A stretch of DNA of 5,446 nucleotides from Candidatus Heimdallarchaeota archaeon (GCA_021399405.1 JAAFKL010000098.1:1-5446), one strand, 5' to 3'. Positions 1 through 5,223 are shown, counted from the first letter of the stretch. Numbers and translations are program-made. The notes: generated by a model not told the origin, from the sequence alone.

Positions 1-189
1 CAAACTAGTCAAGGTTATCTAAATTAATTTTTAAATCGATATATCATTTTTTAAGTGTGTCGTATAGCGATAATTATACGCAACTTATCAATTGTTTAAA
101 TATGATCTGAATAATATAATATAATTTTGATCATAGCAAAGATAATGATTTTTCTGCTTTTTTTGAAAGGTAGATATAGTAAATCAAAA
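1..189. other. Gene-free left edge
   Basis: I see no supportable gene here. The minus strand downstream of the 92-aa gene was read for a toxin partner and only has open frames of about a dozen codons. A small inverted repeat is present, with arms CGTATA at 61-66 and TATACG at 75-80 around an 8-nt spacer. A T-rich stretch on the plus strand (about 150-164) has no gene in front of it to terminate. Confidence 0.6.
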
Positions 190-468
190 TCATTCCAAAT
201 TATTCAAAATTTCATCTAATGTTTTTGCAGTCTTATTCATCATTTCTTCTTCAGCTTCTCTAATAAATTTGATTTTCTCTTCGGTAGGGATCTCATAACC
301 ATCAAAATTATTATGTAATATATCCTCTTTTCCAAGTAAAATCTTTTCTAACTTCATAATTCTCTTTTCTAATTCAAAAATGCGTACGTTTTCTTTTATT
401 TCAGAAGTCATACTAATTATTAATTGGCGTATAATTTCATTAATGTACTTATTCAAAAATCGAATCAT
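190..468 (-). CDS. Orphan 92-aa coiled-coil protein with antitoxin-like tail
   Basis: I do not recognise a named family. The protein is small and highly charged. Residues about 1-20 are amphipathic, residues 28-45 have heptad-like spacing of I, F, L and I (a likely coiled coil, so probably an oligomer), and residues 63-92 form an acidic helix followed by the tail KTLDEILNNLE. This reminds me of the C-terminal segments of RelB/ParD-type antitoxins, which wrap around a toxin, but that is inference from pattern only. No toxin-like ORF follows before the window ends. The start is ambiguous: ATG at 468, or Met20 (ATG at 411), which has an AATTATAC stretch about 25 bases upstream that could be a TATA box. 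It lies last in the minus-strand block of toxin-antitoxin-like genes, 174 bases after the protease. It could also be an ordinary small hypothetical protein. Confidence 0.55.
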   Translation of the reverse strand: MIRFLNKYINEIIRQLIISMTSEIKENVRIFELEKRIMKLEKILLGKEDILHNNFDGYEIPTEEKIKFIREAEEEMMNKTAKTLDEILNNLE

Positions 469-642
469 AAATTATTATTTACATTTACTTGTTCACTTTC
501 GCCAGAATAACAAATTTGATTTTCATTTCGACAATTCTAAAAAAAGCTTATTTTGTACCTAATGTATGAACCAATAATGTAGGACTTTTGGACTGATTCC
601 AGTATTCACAGGGGAAAAATTATTATCGATAAATAAATTTCT

Positions 643-990
643 TTAAGATGAAAATTCCAACATTATTTTTTTATCTGAGCCATCAAGTATCGTTCTGAAT
701 GATTCAAGCAATTTTCTACCGATAATAATTTCAGAACCTCGAGTAAATGTATCAACAATGACAACGATTGAAATTTCGATCTCAACAAATTCTATGATCG
801 CTGAAGCTGATTTCAATGAAATCAATTCACCACTTGCTGTTTCAATCAATCCCATTTGATCATCAGGATATTCATGTTGGGATAATTGTAGCTTTTGATA
901 TATCGAGAATGGAATTACAATATCACCATCATATCCAGTATCCACAAGGGCTTCTAATTTTTCCTCCTTTGTTTCAAAATAGTTTTTCAA
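643..990 (-). CDS. Retropepsin-like aspartyl protease (clan AA)
   Basis: Predicted single-domain aspartic protease of the retropepsin/COG5550 type, which in this family works as a homodimer with one catalytic Asp per subunit. Counted from the TTG at 990, the catalytic DTG is at residues 17-19 within LVDTGYDGDIVIP. The second hallmark, hydrophobic-hydrophobic-Gly, is in EIIIGRKLLESF (about 87-98), near the end, as expected. Length (115 aa) fits one retropepsin lobe. No ATG or GTG is in frame. TTG 990 is the only common start, but it would delete the first beta strand, and the frame stays open well upstream (see 991-1059). The gene directly follows the RHH/DUF5678 gene on the same strand and is probably co-transcribed and translationally coupled with it. 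Its substrate is unknown; the neighbour is an obvious candidate. It could be a catalytically active protease or an inactive fold used for binding, but the DTG is intact. Confidence 0.8.
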   Translation of the reverse strand: MKNYFETKEEKLEALVDTGYDGDIVIPFSIYQKLQLSQHEYPDDQMGLIETASGELISLKSASAIIEFVEIEISIVVIVDTFTRGSEIIIGRKLLESFRTILDGSDKKIMLEFSS

Positions 991-1059
991 GACAATTGTG
1001 ATGTAAGGTGCTAATATGTTAGAATTTCTTGGTCTCTTATAGTCAAATAATAATTCTAT
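991..1059 (-). other. Probable N-terminal extension of the protease with no AUG start
   Basis: The protease frame continues upstream of TTG 990 without a stop until 1105-1107. Translation from ATA at 1057-1059 adds 23 residues, including LLFDYKRP and ILAPYITIVLKN, which look like the amphipathic first strands expected before DTG in this fold. The ATA overlaps the TAG stop of the upstream gene as ATAG, the same geometry as the ATGA overlap of vapBC. It lies 8 bases after a perfect GGAGG. This suggests initiation at a non-AUG codon, a minus-one frameshift from the upstream gene, or a sequence error. I favour real coding over chance, but the mode of expression is open. Confidence 0.5.
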
Positions 1060-1436
1060 TTTTCTCTCCTCCTCAAACCCATTGTTCTTAATTGACGATT
1101 GGCACTAATAGGGCACACAATGCTATGGCCAGTAAGTTTTAATTTTTTAGTCTCATCTAATGCCGTATCCCTATTCTCAAAAATACCAACTAATCTACTA
1201 TTATGAATTATAATCCATTTTCCTTGATGTTTTTTGAGTAAAGAAGGGAGTAAACGCCTATATGTTGCATTATTCTGAATTTTATCACCATCTTCAATAT
1301 TTCCATTCTTTTGAATTTGTAACCAGCTTCTCATAGCCAAAGTTAGTGCTTCACCAAGTTTTATCCCATGTAATGCTGCTTCAGCTTTAAATCTAGCATA
1401 TAGTTCCTTATCTATATCTTTGATTAGCACAGACAT
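1056..1436 (-). CDS. RHH DNA-binding protein with DUF5678-like C-terminus (antitoxin-like)
   Basis: The 126-aa protein has two parts. Residues 1-39 begin MSVLIKDIDKELYARFKAEA and follow the strand-helix-helix plan of ribbon-helix-helix antitoxins and plasmid-stability proteins (FitA/VapB/CopG type), which bind DNA as dimers. Residues about 58-110 carry YRRLLPSLLKKHQGKWIII, then RLVGIFENRDTALDE. This matches the DUF5678 pattern as I recall it: a compact alpha-beta domain of unknown function seen in archaeal and bacterial small proteins. The tail is basic (LRRREK). ATG 1436 has a TATA-like box about 25 bases upstream, so the transcript is probably leaderless. The gene is followed by, and overlaps the extended frame of, the retropepsin-like protease. 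By analogy with toxin-antitoxin operons I infer that it represses its own promoter and binds the second gene product; neither is shown. The RHH call is firmer than the DUF5678 call. Confidence 0.78.
   Translation of the reverse strand: MSVLIKDIDKELYARFKAEAALHGIKLGEALTLAMRSWLQIQKNGNIEDGDKIQNNATYRRLLPSLLKKHQGKWIIIHNSRLVGIFENRDTALDETKKLKLTGHSIVCPISANRQLRTMGLRRREK
1064..1074 (-). promoter_or_regulatory. Strong Shine-Dalgarno inside the end of the RHH/DUF5678 gene
   Basis: The minus strand reads GAGGAGGAGAG, with GGAGG at 1072-1068. It lies within the last codons of the upstream gene, 8 bases before ATA 1059 and 77 bases before TTG 990. This is the best Shine-Dalgarno match I found in the window, and its spacing supports initiation at or near 1059 rather than 990. 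The same bases also encode the Arg-rich tail of the upstream protein, so coding constraint is the alternative explanation. Confidence 0.5.
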
Positions 1437-1442
1437 AATATA

Positions 1443-1472
1443 TACTAGTTTATCTCATATATATTAGTTTAT
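1443..1472 (-). repeat. Pair of 11-bp direct repeats flanking the TATA box
   Basis: TACTAGTTTAT at 1443-1453 and TATTAGTTTAT at 1462-1472 differ at one position and are spaced 19 bp apart, about two helical turns. They bracket and partly overlap the TATA-like box. This arrangement suits two RHH dimers binding one face of the DNA and blocking TBP/TFB, so these may be operator half-sites for the downstream RHH protein. Low complexity weakens the case. Confidence 0.4.
1457..1465 (-). promoter_or_regulatory. TATA box of the RHH/DUF5678 gene
   Basis: The minus strand reads AATATATAT, centred about 25 bases upstream of ATG 1436. That is the spacing of an archaeal TATA box to a transcription start at or next to the start codon, and there is no Shine-Dalgarno in front of the ATG. 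The region is AT-rich, so chance matches are possible; the spacing is the main support. Confidence 0.5.
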
Positions 1473-1512
1473 ATTTTACTGTTCAATAGTAATTTATTAT
1501 TCTAAAAATGAA

Positions 1513-1550
1513 GTCAATCAGGTGGTTTGAACCCAGCTTAGACCATTGAC
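1513..1550. repeat. Nested inverted repeat (38 bp) between vapC and the RHH gene
   Basis: GTCAAT (1513-1518) pairs with ATTGAC (1545-1550). After a 2-nt bulge, GGT (1521-1523) pairs with ACC (1542-1544), giving nine outer base pairs. Inside lies a second perfect inverted repeat, GGTTTGAACC (1524-1533). The element is clearly richer in GC than the surrounding spacer. It could be a 3' end structure for the vapBC transcript, a protein-binding site, or the remnant of a mobile element. Its GGTTTGAACC resembles a tRNA T-loop, but no tRNA can be built around it. Confidence 0.4.
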
Positions 1551-1618
1551 AATATATGTATCATAATAATGAAATTATACAATTTTCAGATTATACTAGA
1601 AATATACTACTTTACTGA

Positions 1619-2014
1619 TTAGATTATCCAGGTTGTAGTATTCACGCCAGTTCTGCTGAAATGTTTGGTATTATCAGTAATTATTGTAAAATTTTCAGAT
1701 ATTGCAATTGATGCGATTAACGTATCCATATCTCCAATTTCATTCCCTTTTAATCTAGAAATTAACTCACCAAAATATTTAGCATGTTTAAATGAAAAAT
1801 CTACAATCTCGAAGGATTTAAGTAGAATATTTACATTTGACAGGGCTTTATTTACATCATTTGATTTATACGCCCCCTCAAATAATTCTGCAACATTAAT
1901 GGCAGAGGTGTATAATTTTCCTTTTTCCTTTGTCATCGATTTGAGCAAAGCTATTGCATCTTTTTTTTGTCTATAAAGGTTAATCAGATAATCTGTATCT
2001 GCCAAATAATTCAT
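1619..2014 (-). CDS. vapC: VapC-type PIN-domain toxin ribonuclease
   Basis: The 131-aa protein is a single PIN domain, the usual size for VapC. VapC toxins are Mg2+-dependent endoribonucleases, commonly cutting tRNA or rRNA, and are neutralised by VapB. The four acidic positions of the active site are visible: Asp6 in LADTDYLINL, Glu43 in NVAELFEGA, Asp97 in GDMDTLIASIAI, and Asp114 in IITDNTKHF, which is a variant of the common T-R/D-N-x-x-H-F motif. ATG 2014 overlaps the vapB stop codon as ATGA, so translation is coupled and no separate promoter is needed. All catalytic residues and the C-terminus are present, so the toxin is expected to be functional. The cellular RNA target cannot be read from sequence. 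Confidence 0.92.
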   Translation of the reverse strand: MNYLADTDYLINLYRQKKDAIALLKSMTKEKGKLYTSAINVAELFEGAYKSNDVNKALSNVNILLKSFEIVDFSFKHAKYFGELISRLKGNEIGDMDTLIASIAISENFTIITDNTKHFSRTGVNTTTWII

Positions 2015-2259
2015 AATTTCACTTGCCTTAGTTTTCTTGATTTTCTAATATTGTACACTTCCTCTATATTATCTGCTAAATTGTTCATTGATTTTTTATT
2101 TTGGCTGTTTAGAAAATTTATTGTATCTAAAATTGTTCCTGGATCTCCTTTTTTTGTAGTTAATCTCAGTATCAACTGGCTAAACGATTCACCTTCTTTC
2201 TTCAAATGGACTAGGTTATGATATGCCTCTTCTGAAATGGATAGAGTTTTAGTTGCCAT
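2011..2259 (-). CDS. vapB: VapB antitoxin (DUF217/PF02697-type)
   Basis: The 82-aa antitoxin pairs with the adjacent VapC. The N-terminus MATKTLSISEEAYHNLVHLK, followed by GESFSQLILRLT, is the signature of the archaeal VapB family PF02697 (COG1753): a short DNA-binding beta strand (residues 3-8), then two helices of a ribbon-helix-helix-like fold (about 9-34). Residues about 41-82 are the variable, basic toxin-binding tail. VapB is expected to sequester VapC and, alone or in complex, to repress its own promoter. ATG 2259 is supported by homology, by a TATA-like box about 28 bases upstream and by the absence of any Shine-Dalgarno, which points to a leaderless mRNA. A 23-bp inverted repeat begins five bases from the start codon and is the obvious operator. 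It overlaps vapC by four bases. Confidence 0.92.
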   Translation of the reverse strand: MATKTLSISEEAYHNLVHLKKEGESFSQLILRLTTKKGDPGTILDTINFLNSQNKKSMNNLADNIEEVYNIRKSRKLRQVKL

Positions 2260-2263
2260 AATT

Positions 2264-2286
2264 TAATACACGAAATTCGTGTATTA
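2264..2286. promoter_or_regulatory. vapB operator: perfect 23-bp inverted repeat
   Basis: The arms TAATACACGAA (2264-2274) and TTCGTGTATTA (2276-2286) are perfectly complementary around one central base. The repeat fills the space between the vapB TATA box and its ATG and overlaps the TATA box by four bases, covering the predicted transcription start. A bound VapB or VapBC complex there would block preinitiation-complex assembly, the normal autoregulation of these modules. Binding by VapB is inferred from position. Confidence 0.75.
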
Positions 2287-2292
2287 TAATAT
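2283..2292 (-). promoter_or_regulatory. TATA box of vapBC
   Basis: TATTATAATA is the same on both strands and is centred about 28 bases upstream of the vapB ATG. An archaeal transcript from here would start around 2260-2262, giving a leader of zero to three bases. Confidence 0.55.
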
Positions 2293-2650
2293 GTTGACAT
2301 CTAGCAATAATTATGTTTATAAAATTTAATTTAATAGAACACAGTAACCAGGAAGATTAAAACCATAATAAACCCAACTTATAAAATTAAAAATTGGAAG
2401 TTCTAAGATAACAAATTACTTGAATTCTATCCCTTAAGATCTTCAGGAAGAAATAACCCTTATATCAGCATCTTCATCAATAAACATCATATAGGATTTG
2501 AGTTATTTAGTATAAACTGAGTAAAAATCCGATATAGTTACAGAATTATTCAATGGTTTCCATGTTATTATTTATACTAATAATTAATGATAGATCTGTC
2601 GATCGATACATTGAATTATCAAAATTTAAGTATCTGGCGAGTAAAGATTC
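2293..2650. other. Intergenic region between divergent blocks, no supportable gene
   Basis: I see no credible gene on either strand. Plus-strand TATA-like stretches occur at 2316-2324 (TTTATAAAA) and about 2378-2387 (CTTATAAAAT), but only very short frames follow them. A minus-strand open frame of 82 codons that ends at 2546 starts inside the isomerase-like gene and looks like its shadow. An 8-bp palindrome TCGATCGA lies at 2599-2606. The stretch may be a decayed gene or simply the divergent regulatory spacer that separates the toxin-antitoxin block from the metabolic genes. Confidence 0.6.
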
Positions 2651-2659
2651 AATATATTT
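2651..2659 (+). promoter_or_regulatory. Candidate TATA box of the isomerase-like gene
   Basis: AATATATTT is centred near 2655, predicting a transcription start near 2681 and a leader of about 19 bases before ATG 2700. The predicted start falls in the right arm of the inverted repeat at 2664-2687, which strengthens both assignments. Confidence 0.45.
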
Positions 2660-2663
2660 GTAA

Positions 2664-2687
2664 TGTATGGCTGTTACATGCCATACA
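2664..2687. promoter_or_regulatory. Inverted repeat at the predicted start of the isomerase-like transcript
   Basis: TGTATGGC (2664-2671) and GCCATACA (2680-2687) are perfect 8-bp arms around an 8-nt spacer. The repeat begins just downstream of the TATA-like box and ends 12 bases before the ATG. Position and size fit an operator for a dimeric repressor covering the transcription start. It differs in sequence from the vapB operator, so a different regulator is likely. An RNA hairpin is less likely, because only part of it would be transcribed. Confidence 0.5.
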
Positions 2688-2699
2688 AGATGAAAAATT

Positions 2700-3896
2700 A
2701 TGCTTAAAATAATCGCCTTCTTTTCCCCCATTGCTCTAGATAGTCTCAAAGACGAAGTTAATCGATACATCACAAACGATTTATGGCAAATCATTGAACA
2801 GGACAGCTTTGATAAAGATTTCAGTCAAAATGATTTTTTGCTGTATCTCATAGGAACTGGAGGCACTGAGAATTTGGTTAGAGATTTTGTCTCCAAACAT
2901 AATCCACCTTCCCCAATCATCCTTCTGAGTTATGATCTCAATAACTCACTACCAGCTGCAATGGAAATCCGGACTTATCTAAGTTCCTGTGGTTATGAGG
3001 TGAATGTTATACATGCATCATATAAAGAATTACCAAAGAAAATCGGGTATATTGAACACCTACTGAATGTCAAGGAGAAGATGAACGAAACGACTTTAGG
3101 GCTAATCGGAGAACCATCTGACTGGTTGATTGCTTCAGATATTGATAGAGAGAAGGTACAGGGATTCTGGGGGATTGATATCAAGGATATTCCAATAACA
3201 GAATCAGCCACGGAATTAGATGGGAATATCAACCAAAGTTTTTTTGAAAACGCCACTAAGTCATATGTGACAGAACTTGAGGTCAAAAAAGCAAGCTCAG
3301 TTGCGGCCAAACTTAAAACCATAGTAAATCATCATGATCTGCAAGCACTATCGATAAAATGCTTTGACCTCCTGTCTCTAACAGATAATATCACTGCCTG
3401 TTGTGGGCTTTCCTATCTGAATGACATAGGTATCACCGCGGGTTGTGAAGGTGACTTGCCTGCGACAGTTACCATGGCTTTTCTTAAACACTTAACAGGT
3501 AAGGCACCATTTATGTCAAATGTCATTCATGTTGATGAGGATAGTAACCATGTTATAATAGCTCATTGTACGGTTGCTACCTCAATAGTAGAAGAATACG
3601 ATCTGATCTCTCATTTTGAAACCAATAAATCAGTGGGGATACGGGGAAGATTCAAAACTGGAATCCCAGTGACCATCTGTAAGCTATTTGGCCCCTCATT
3701 GACTGATTACTGGGTTAGCACAGGGACAATCCTTCGGAATATTGAGAATGACTCTGCTTGTCGTACACAACTTGAAATCAAACTTGACAAACCGGTAGAA
3801 TATTTTCTCAAGGATTCTCTAGCCAACCACCACATTATGACTATTGGAGATTATGAAAAGGAAATTATGATGTTCTTTGAGTTATTTGCTAATTAG
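2700..3896 (+). CDS. L-fucose-isomerase-like protein (FucI/AraA fold)
   Basis: The 398-aa protein resembles COG2407, L-fucose isomerase and related proteins, whose known members are Mn2+-dependent ketol isomerases that convert aldoses to ketoses. The N-terminal part (about 1-200) looks like the alternating alpha-beta FucI/AraA N-domains, with LLYLIGTGGTE at 47-57 and IILLSYDLNNSLPAAMEI at 73-90. The most family-like stretch is CFDLL (221-225), LNDIGITAGCEGDLPA (240-255), LTGKAPFMSN (265-274), AHCT (288-291), and the closing NHHIMTIGDYEKE (376-388). Glu250, Asp252, His289 and His377 or His378 are candidate metal or substrate ligands; this is inferred from conservation pattern, not alignment. 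It is shorter than E. coli FucI (591 aa), as the archaeal relatives often are. Cysteines 221, 234, 235, 249 and 290 cluster in this core. ATG 2700 is the first start after an in-frame stop. The true substrate may not be fucose, and no sugar-pathway gene is adjacent. Confidence 0.78.
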   Translation: MLKIIAFFSPIALDSLKDEVNRYITNDLWQIIEQDSFDKDFSQNDFLLYLIGTGGTENLVRDFVSKHNPPSPIILLSYDLNNSLPAAMEIRTYLSSCGYEVNVIHASYKELPKKIGYIEHLLNVKEKMNETTLGLIGEPSDWLIASDIDREKVQGFWGIDIKDIPITESATELDGNINQSFFENATKSYVTELEVKKASSVAAKLKTIVNHHDLQALSIKCFDLLSLTDNITACCGLSYLNDIGITAGCEGDLPATVTMAFLKHLTGKAPFMSNVIHVDEDSNHVIIAHCTVATSIVEEYDLISHFETNKSVGIRGRFKTGIPVTICKLFGPSLTDYWVSTGTILRNIENDSACRTQLEIKLDKPVEYFLKDSLANHHIMTIGDYEKEIMMFFELFAN

Positions 3897-3945
3897 ACAT
3901 ATCTAGCAAAAAATATTTTCTAATTGAATCTATTAGACAAAAACA

Positions 3946-3953
3946 TTATATTT
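3946..3953 (+). promoter_or_regulatory. Possible TATA box for the methyltransferase gene
   Basis: TTATATTT is centred about 35 bases before ATG 3984, predicting a start near 3976. If used, the methyltransferase starts at 3984, not at TTG 3924. It is a weak call, since the spacer is AT-rich and read-through from the isomerase-like gene is equally possible. Confidence 0.3.
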
Positions 3954-3983
3954 CGCGAATCAAATCTGCTTATAGAGAAGATA

Positions 3984-5060
3984 ATGATTGATAATCAACA
4001 AAAATTGGAACCAGATAGACCAGAAATCATTACTTCTGATATAGAAGTTAATAGCTTCTATAATAAAATGAATCCTCATGAAATTTTACCAGAGCTGATT
4101 GAAGGAGAATATGTCCTTATTGAGGATTATTACAGTGATGGACTAATGGTTTTGGGAGCATTAAAAAATAACCTCAAACGTAAATTTAGTAATCAAAGTT
4201 TTCAAGGACAAAGGGATTATCGTTCTGCATTCAGAGATGCATCTCATCGATTGTTACTCATGGTAATAGATCATAAACTTGAGGTTCTAAAGGCACCTGA
4301 GATAGGTTGGCTAAAAATATTATATCCTAAAGAATCAGAATTTTTAATCTCCTTTCCAAATATTCAAGGACTTAATAGCTCTTGGCAGTGGTATCAAAAA
4401 GGACTAAATATTGAGATATTAAATTTGAAAATCCATCCTTATTATGGGACCTATTTTCCAACTAGGTTCGACCATTTACATCTTTTTGATAAGTGGTTAA
4501 AGAGCTATAAGGGAAATAAGAATAATGCTATAGATATCGGAATTGGTAGTGGAGTGTTGTCATTCCAATTATTACAGAATGGATTTTCACAGGTTCTAGG
4601 GACTGATACCAATAAAAATGCCATAATTGGCACTACCCAGGAGAGTGAACGACTGGGCTATTCAAATAGACTTTCACTAATGTACGGTGATTTATTTGCA
4701 AATTGTGATATAAAAGCTGATTTAATAGTGTTTAATCCTCCCTGGTTAATCGCTAAGCATGATTTAGCTGAAGGAATAGATAAAGCAATTTATTACGAGG
4801 ATGATTTGTTCCCACGTTTTTTTGAAAAAGCCAAGCAGCATTTAGAAAAAGAGGGTAAACTTGTTTTATTATTTTCAAACCTTGCTGAGGTTGTTGGAGT
4901 AGATGAGGATCATCCCATTCTAAATGAATTGAATAATTATGATCGATTTAAAAAAGAGTTATATATACAGCAAAGTGTAAAATCTTCCTCAAAAAAGACA
5001 AAACGGAAGAATTGGCGTAGGGATGAAAAAGTTGAATTATGGGTAATGTCTCATTTTTGA
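3984..5060 (+). CDS. Class I SAM-dependent methyltransferase (NPPW type)
   Basis: Predicted Rossmann-fold methyltransferase, 358 aa from ATG 3984 (TTG at 3924 would add 20 residues). Numbering from the TTG, the SAM-binding motif I is AIDIGIGSGVL at 202-212, the acidic residue after strand 2 is Asp228 in LGTDTN, YGDLF is at 254-258, and the catalytic-type NPPW is at 271-274. NPPY/NPPW motifs occur in enzymes that methylate planar amino nitrogens (adenine N6, guanine N2, glutamine N5), so nucleic acid or a translation factor is a plausible target. The first half (about 40-170) is an additional domain I cannot name, leading into YYGTYFPTRFDHLHLF (173-188), which looks conserved. The C-terminus is strongly basic (355-366), possibly for RNA contact. 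It follows the isomerase-like gene by 27 or 87 bases on the same strand. ATG is preferred because of the TATA-like box at 3946 and GAGAAG just upstream, but the longer start is not excluded. Confidence 0.82.
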   Translation: MIDNQQKLEPDRPEIITSDIEVNSFYNKMNPHEILPELIEGEYVLIEDYYSDGLMVLGALKNNLKRKFSNQSFQGQRDYRSAFRDASHRLLLMVIDHKLEVLKAPEIGWLKILYPKESEFLISFPNIQGLNSSWQWYQKGLNIEILNLKIHPYYGTYFPTRFDHLHLFDKWLKSYKGNKNNAIDIGIGSGVLSFQLLQNGFSQVLGTDTNKNAIIGTTQESERLGYSNRLSLMYGDLFANCDIKADLIVFNPPWLIAKHDLAEGIDKAIYYEDDLFPRFFEKAKQHLEKEGKLVLLFSNLAEVVGVDEDHPILNELNNYDRFKKELYIQQSVKSSSKKTKRKNWRRDEKVELWVMSHF

Positions 5061-5223
5061 ATTTCATGCTTTTGTCCGGCTCATGTTGTATCCAAAATCT
5101 TCTCCAGTGGGAAGATTAAACTGATATTGAAGGGCCAAAAACTTGGTTGAAAAAATATTGAATTTCTTAAGAAACTCAAACTAAAAAATTTATTTCTACT
5201 TAATAATGTGGACTCTCAAATAT
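5061..5223. other. Spacer with two inverted repeats
   Basis: I see no gene here. Two structured elements are present: the hairpin at 5096-5117, listed separately, and a perfect 12-bp palindrome TTTCTTAAGAAA at 5163-5174. The latter is 50 bases upstream of the aminotransferase TATA box and could be a regulator site, though a palindrome this AT-rich can arise by chance. Confidence 0.5.
5096..5117 (+). terminator. Hairpin downstream of the methyltransferase gene
   Basis: AATCTTC (5096-5102) and GAAGATT (5111-5117) are perfectly complementary. A further G-U and a C-G pair extend the stem to nine pairs, closed by the tetraloop CAGT. It lies 36 bases after the methyltransferase stop. No U-tract follows, so it is not a classical terminator. 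It may be a 3' end-stabilising or processing structure. Confidence 0.35.

Noticed and set aside
150..164. T-rich stretch as a transcription terminator
   Set aside because: It is on the plus strand, where no gene precedes it; the minus-strand gene that ends at 190 would see an A-rich sequence.
380..562. Plus-strand 60-codon open frame opposite the 92-aa gene
   Set aside because: Low-complexity, Ile/Phe-rich translation with no promoter or motif; the minus-strand frame looks more protein-like.
816..1001. Plus-strand 61-codon open frame
   Set aside because: Antisense to the DTG protease; His/Ile-rich shadow.
1513..1550. tRNA or tRNA fragment suggested by GGTTTGAACC
   Set aside because: The T-stem has a mismatch, the loop lacks the invariant C at the third position, and no acceptor, D or anticodon arm can be found on either strand.
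1665..2221. Plus-strand open frames opposite vapC and vapB
   Set aside because: They are antisense to two genes with clear family motifs and catalytic residues.
2546..2794. Minus-strand 82-codon open frame upstream of and into the isomerase-like gene
   Set aside because: It begins inside the well-supported isomerase-like CDS on the opposite strand, shows no recognisable motif, and its sequence looks like an antisense shadow.
2993..3322. Minus-strand 109-codon open frame
   Set aside because: Entirely antisense to the isomerase-like gene, Ser-rich and without a domain pattern; a shadow.
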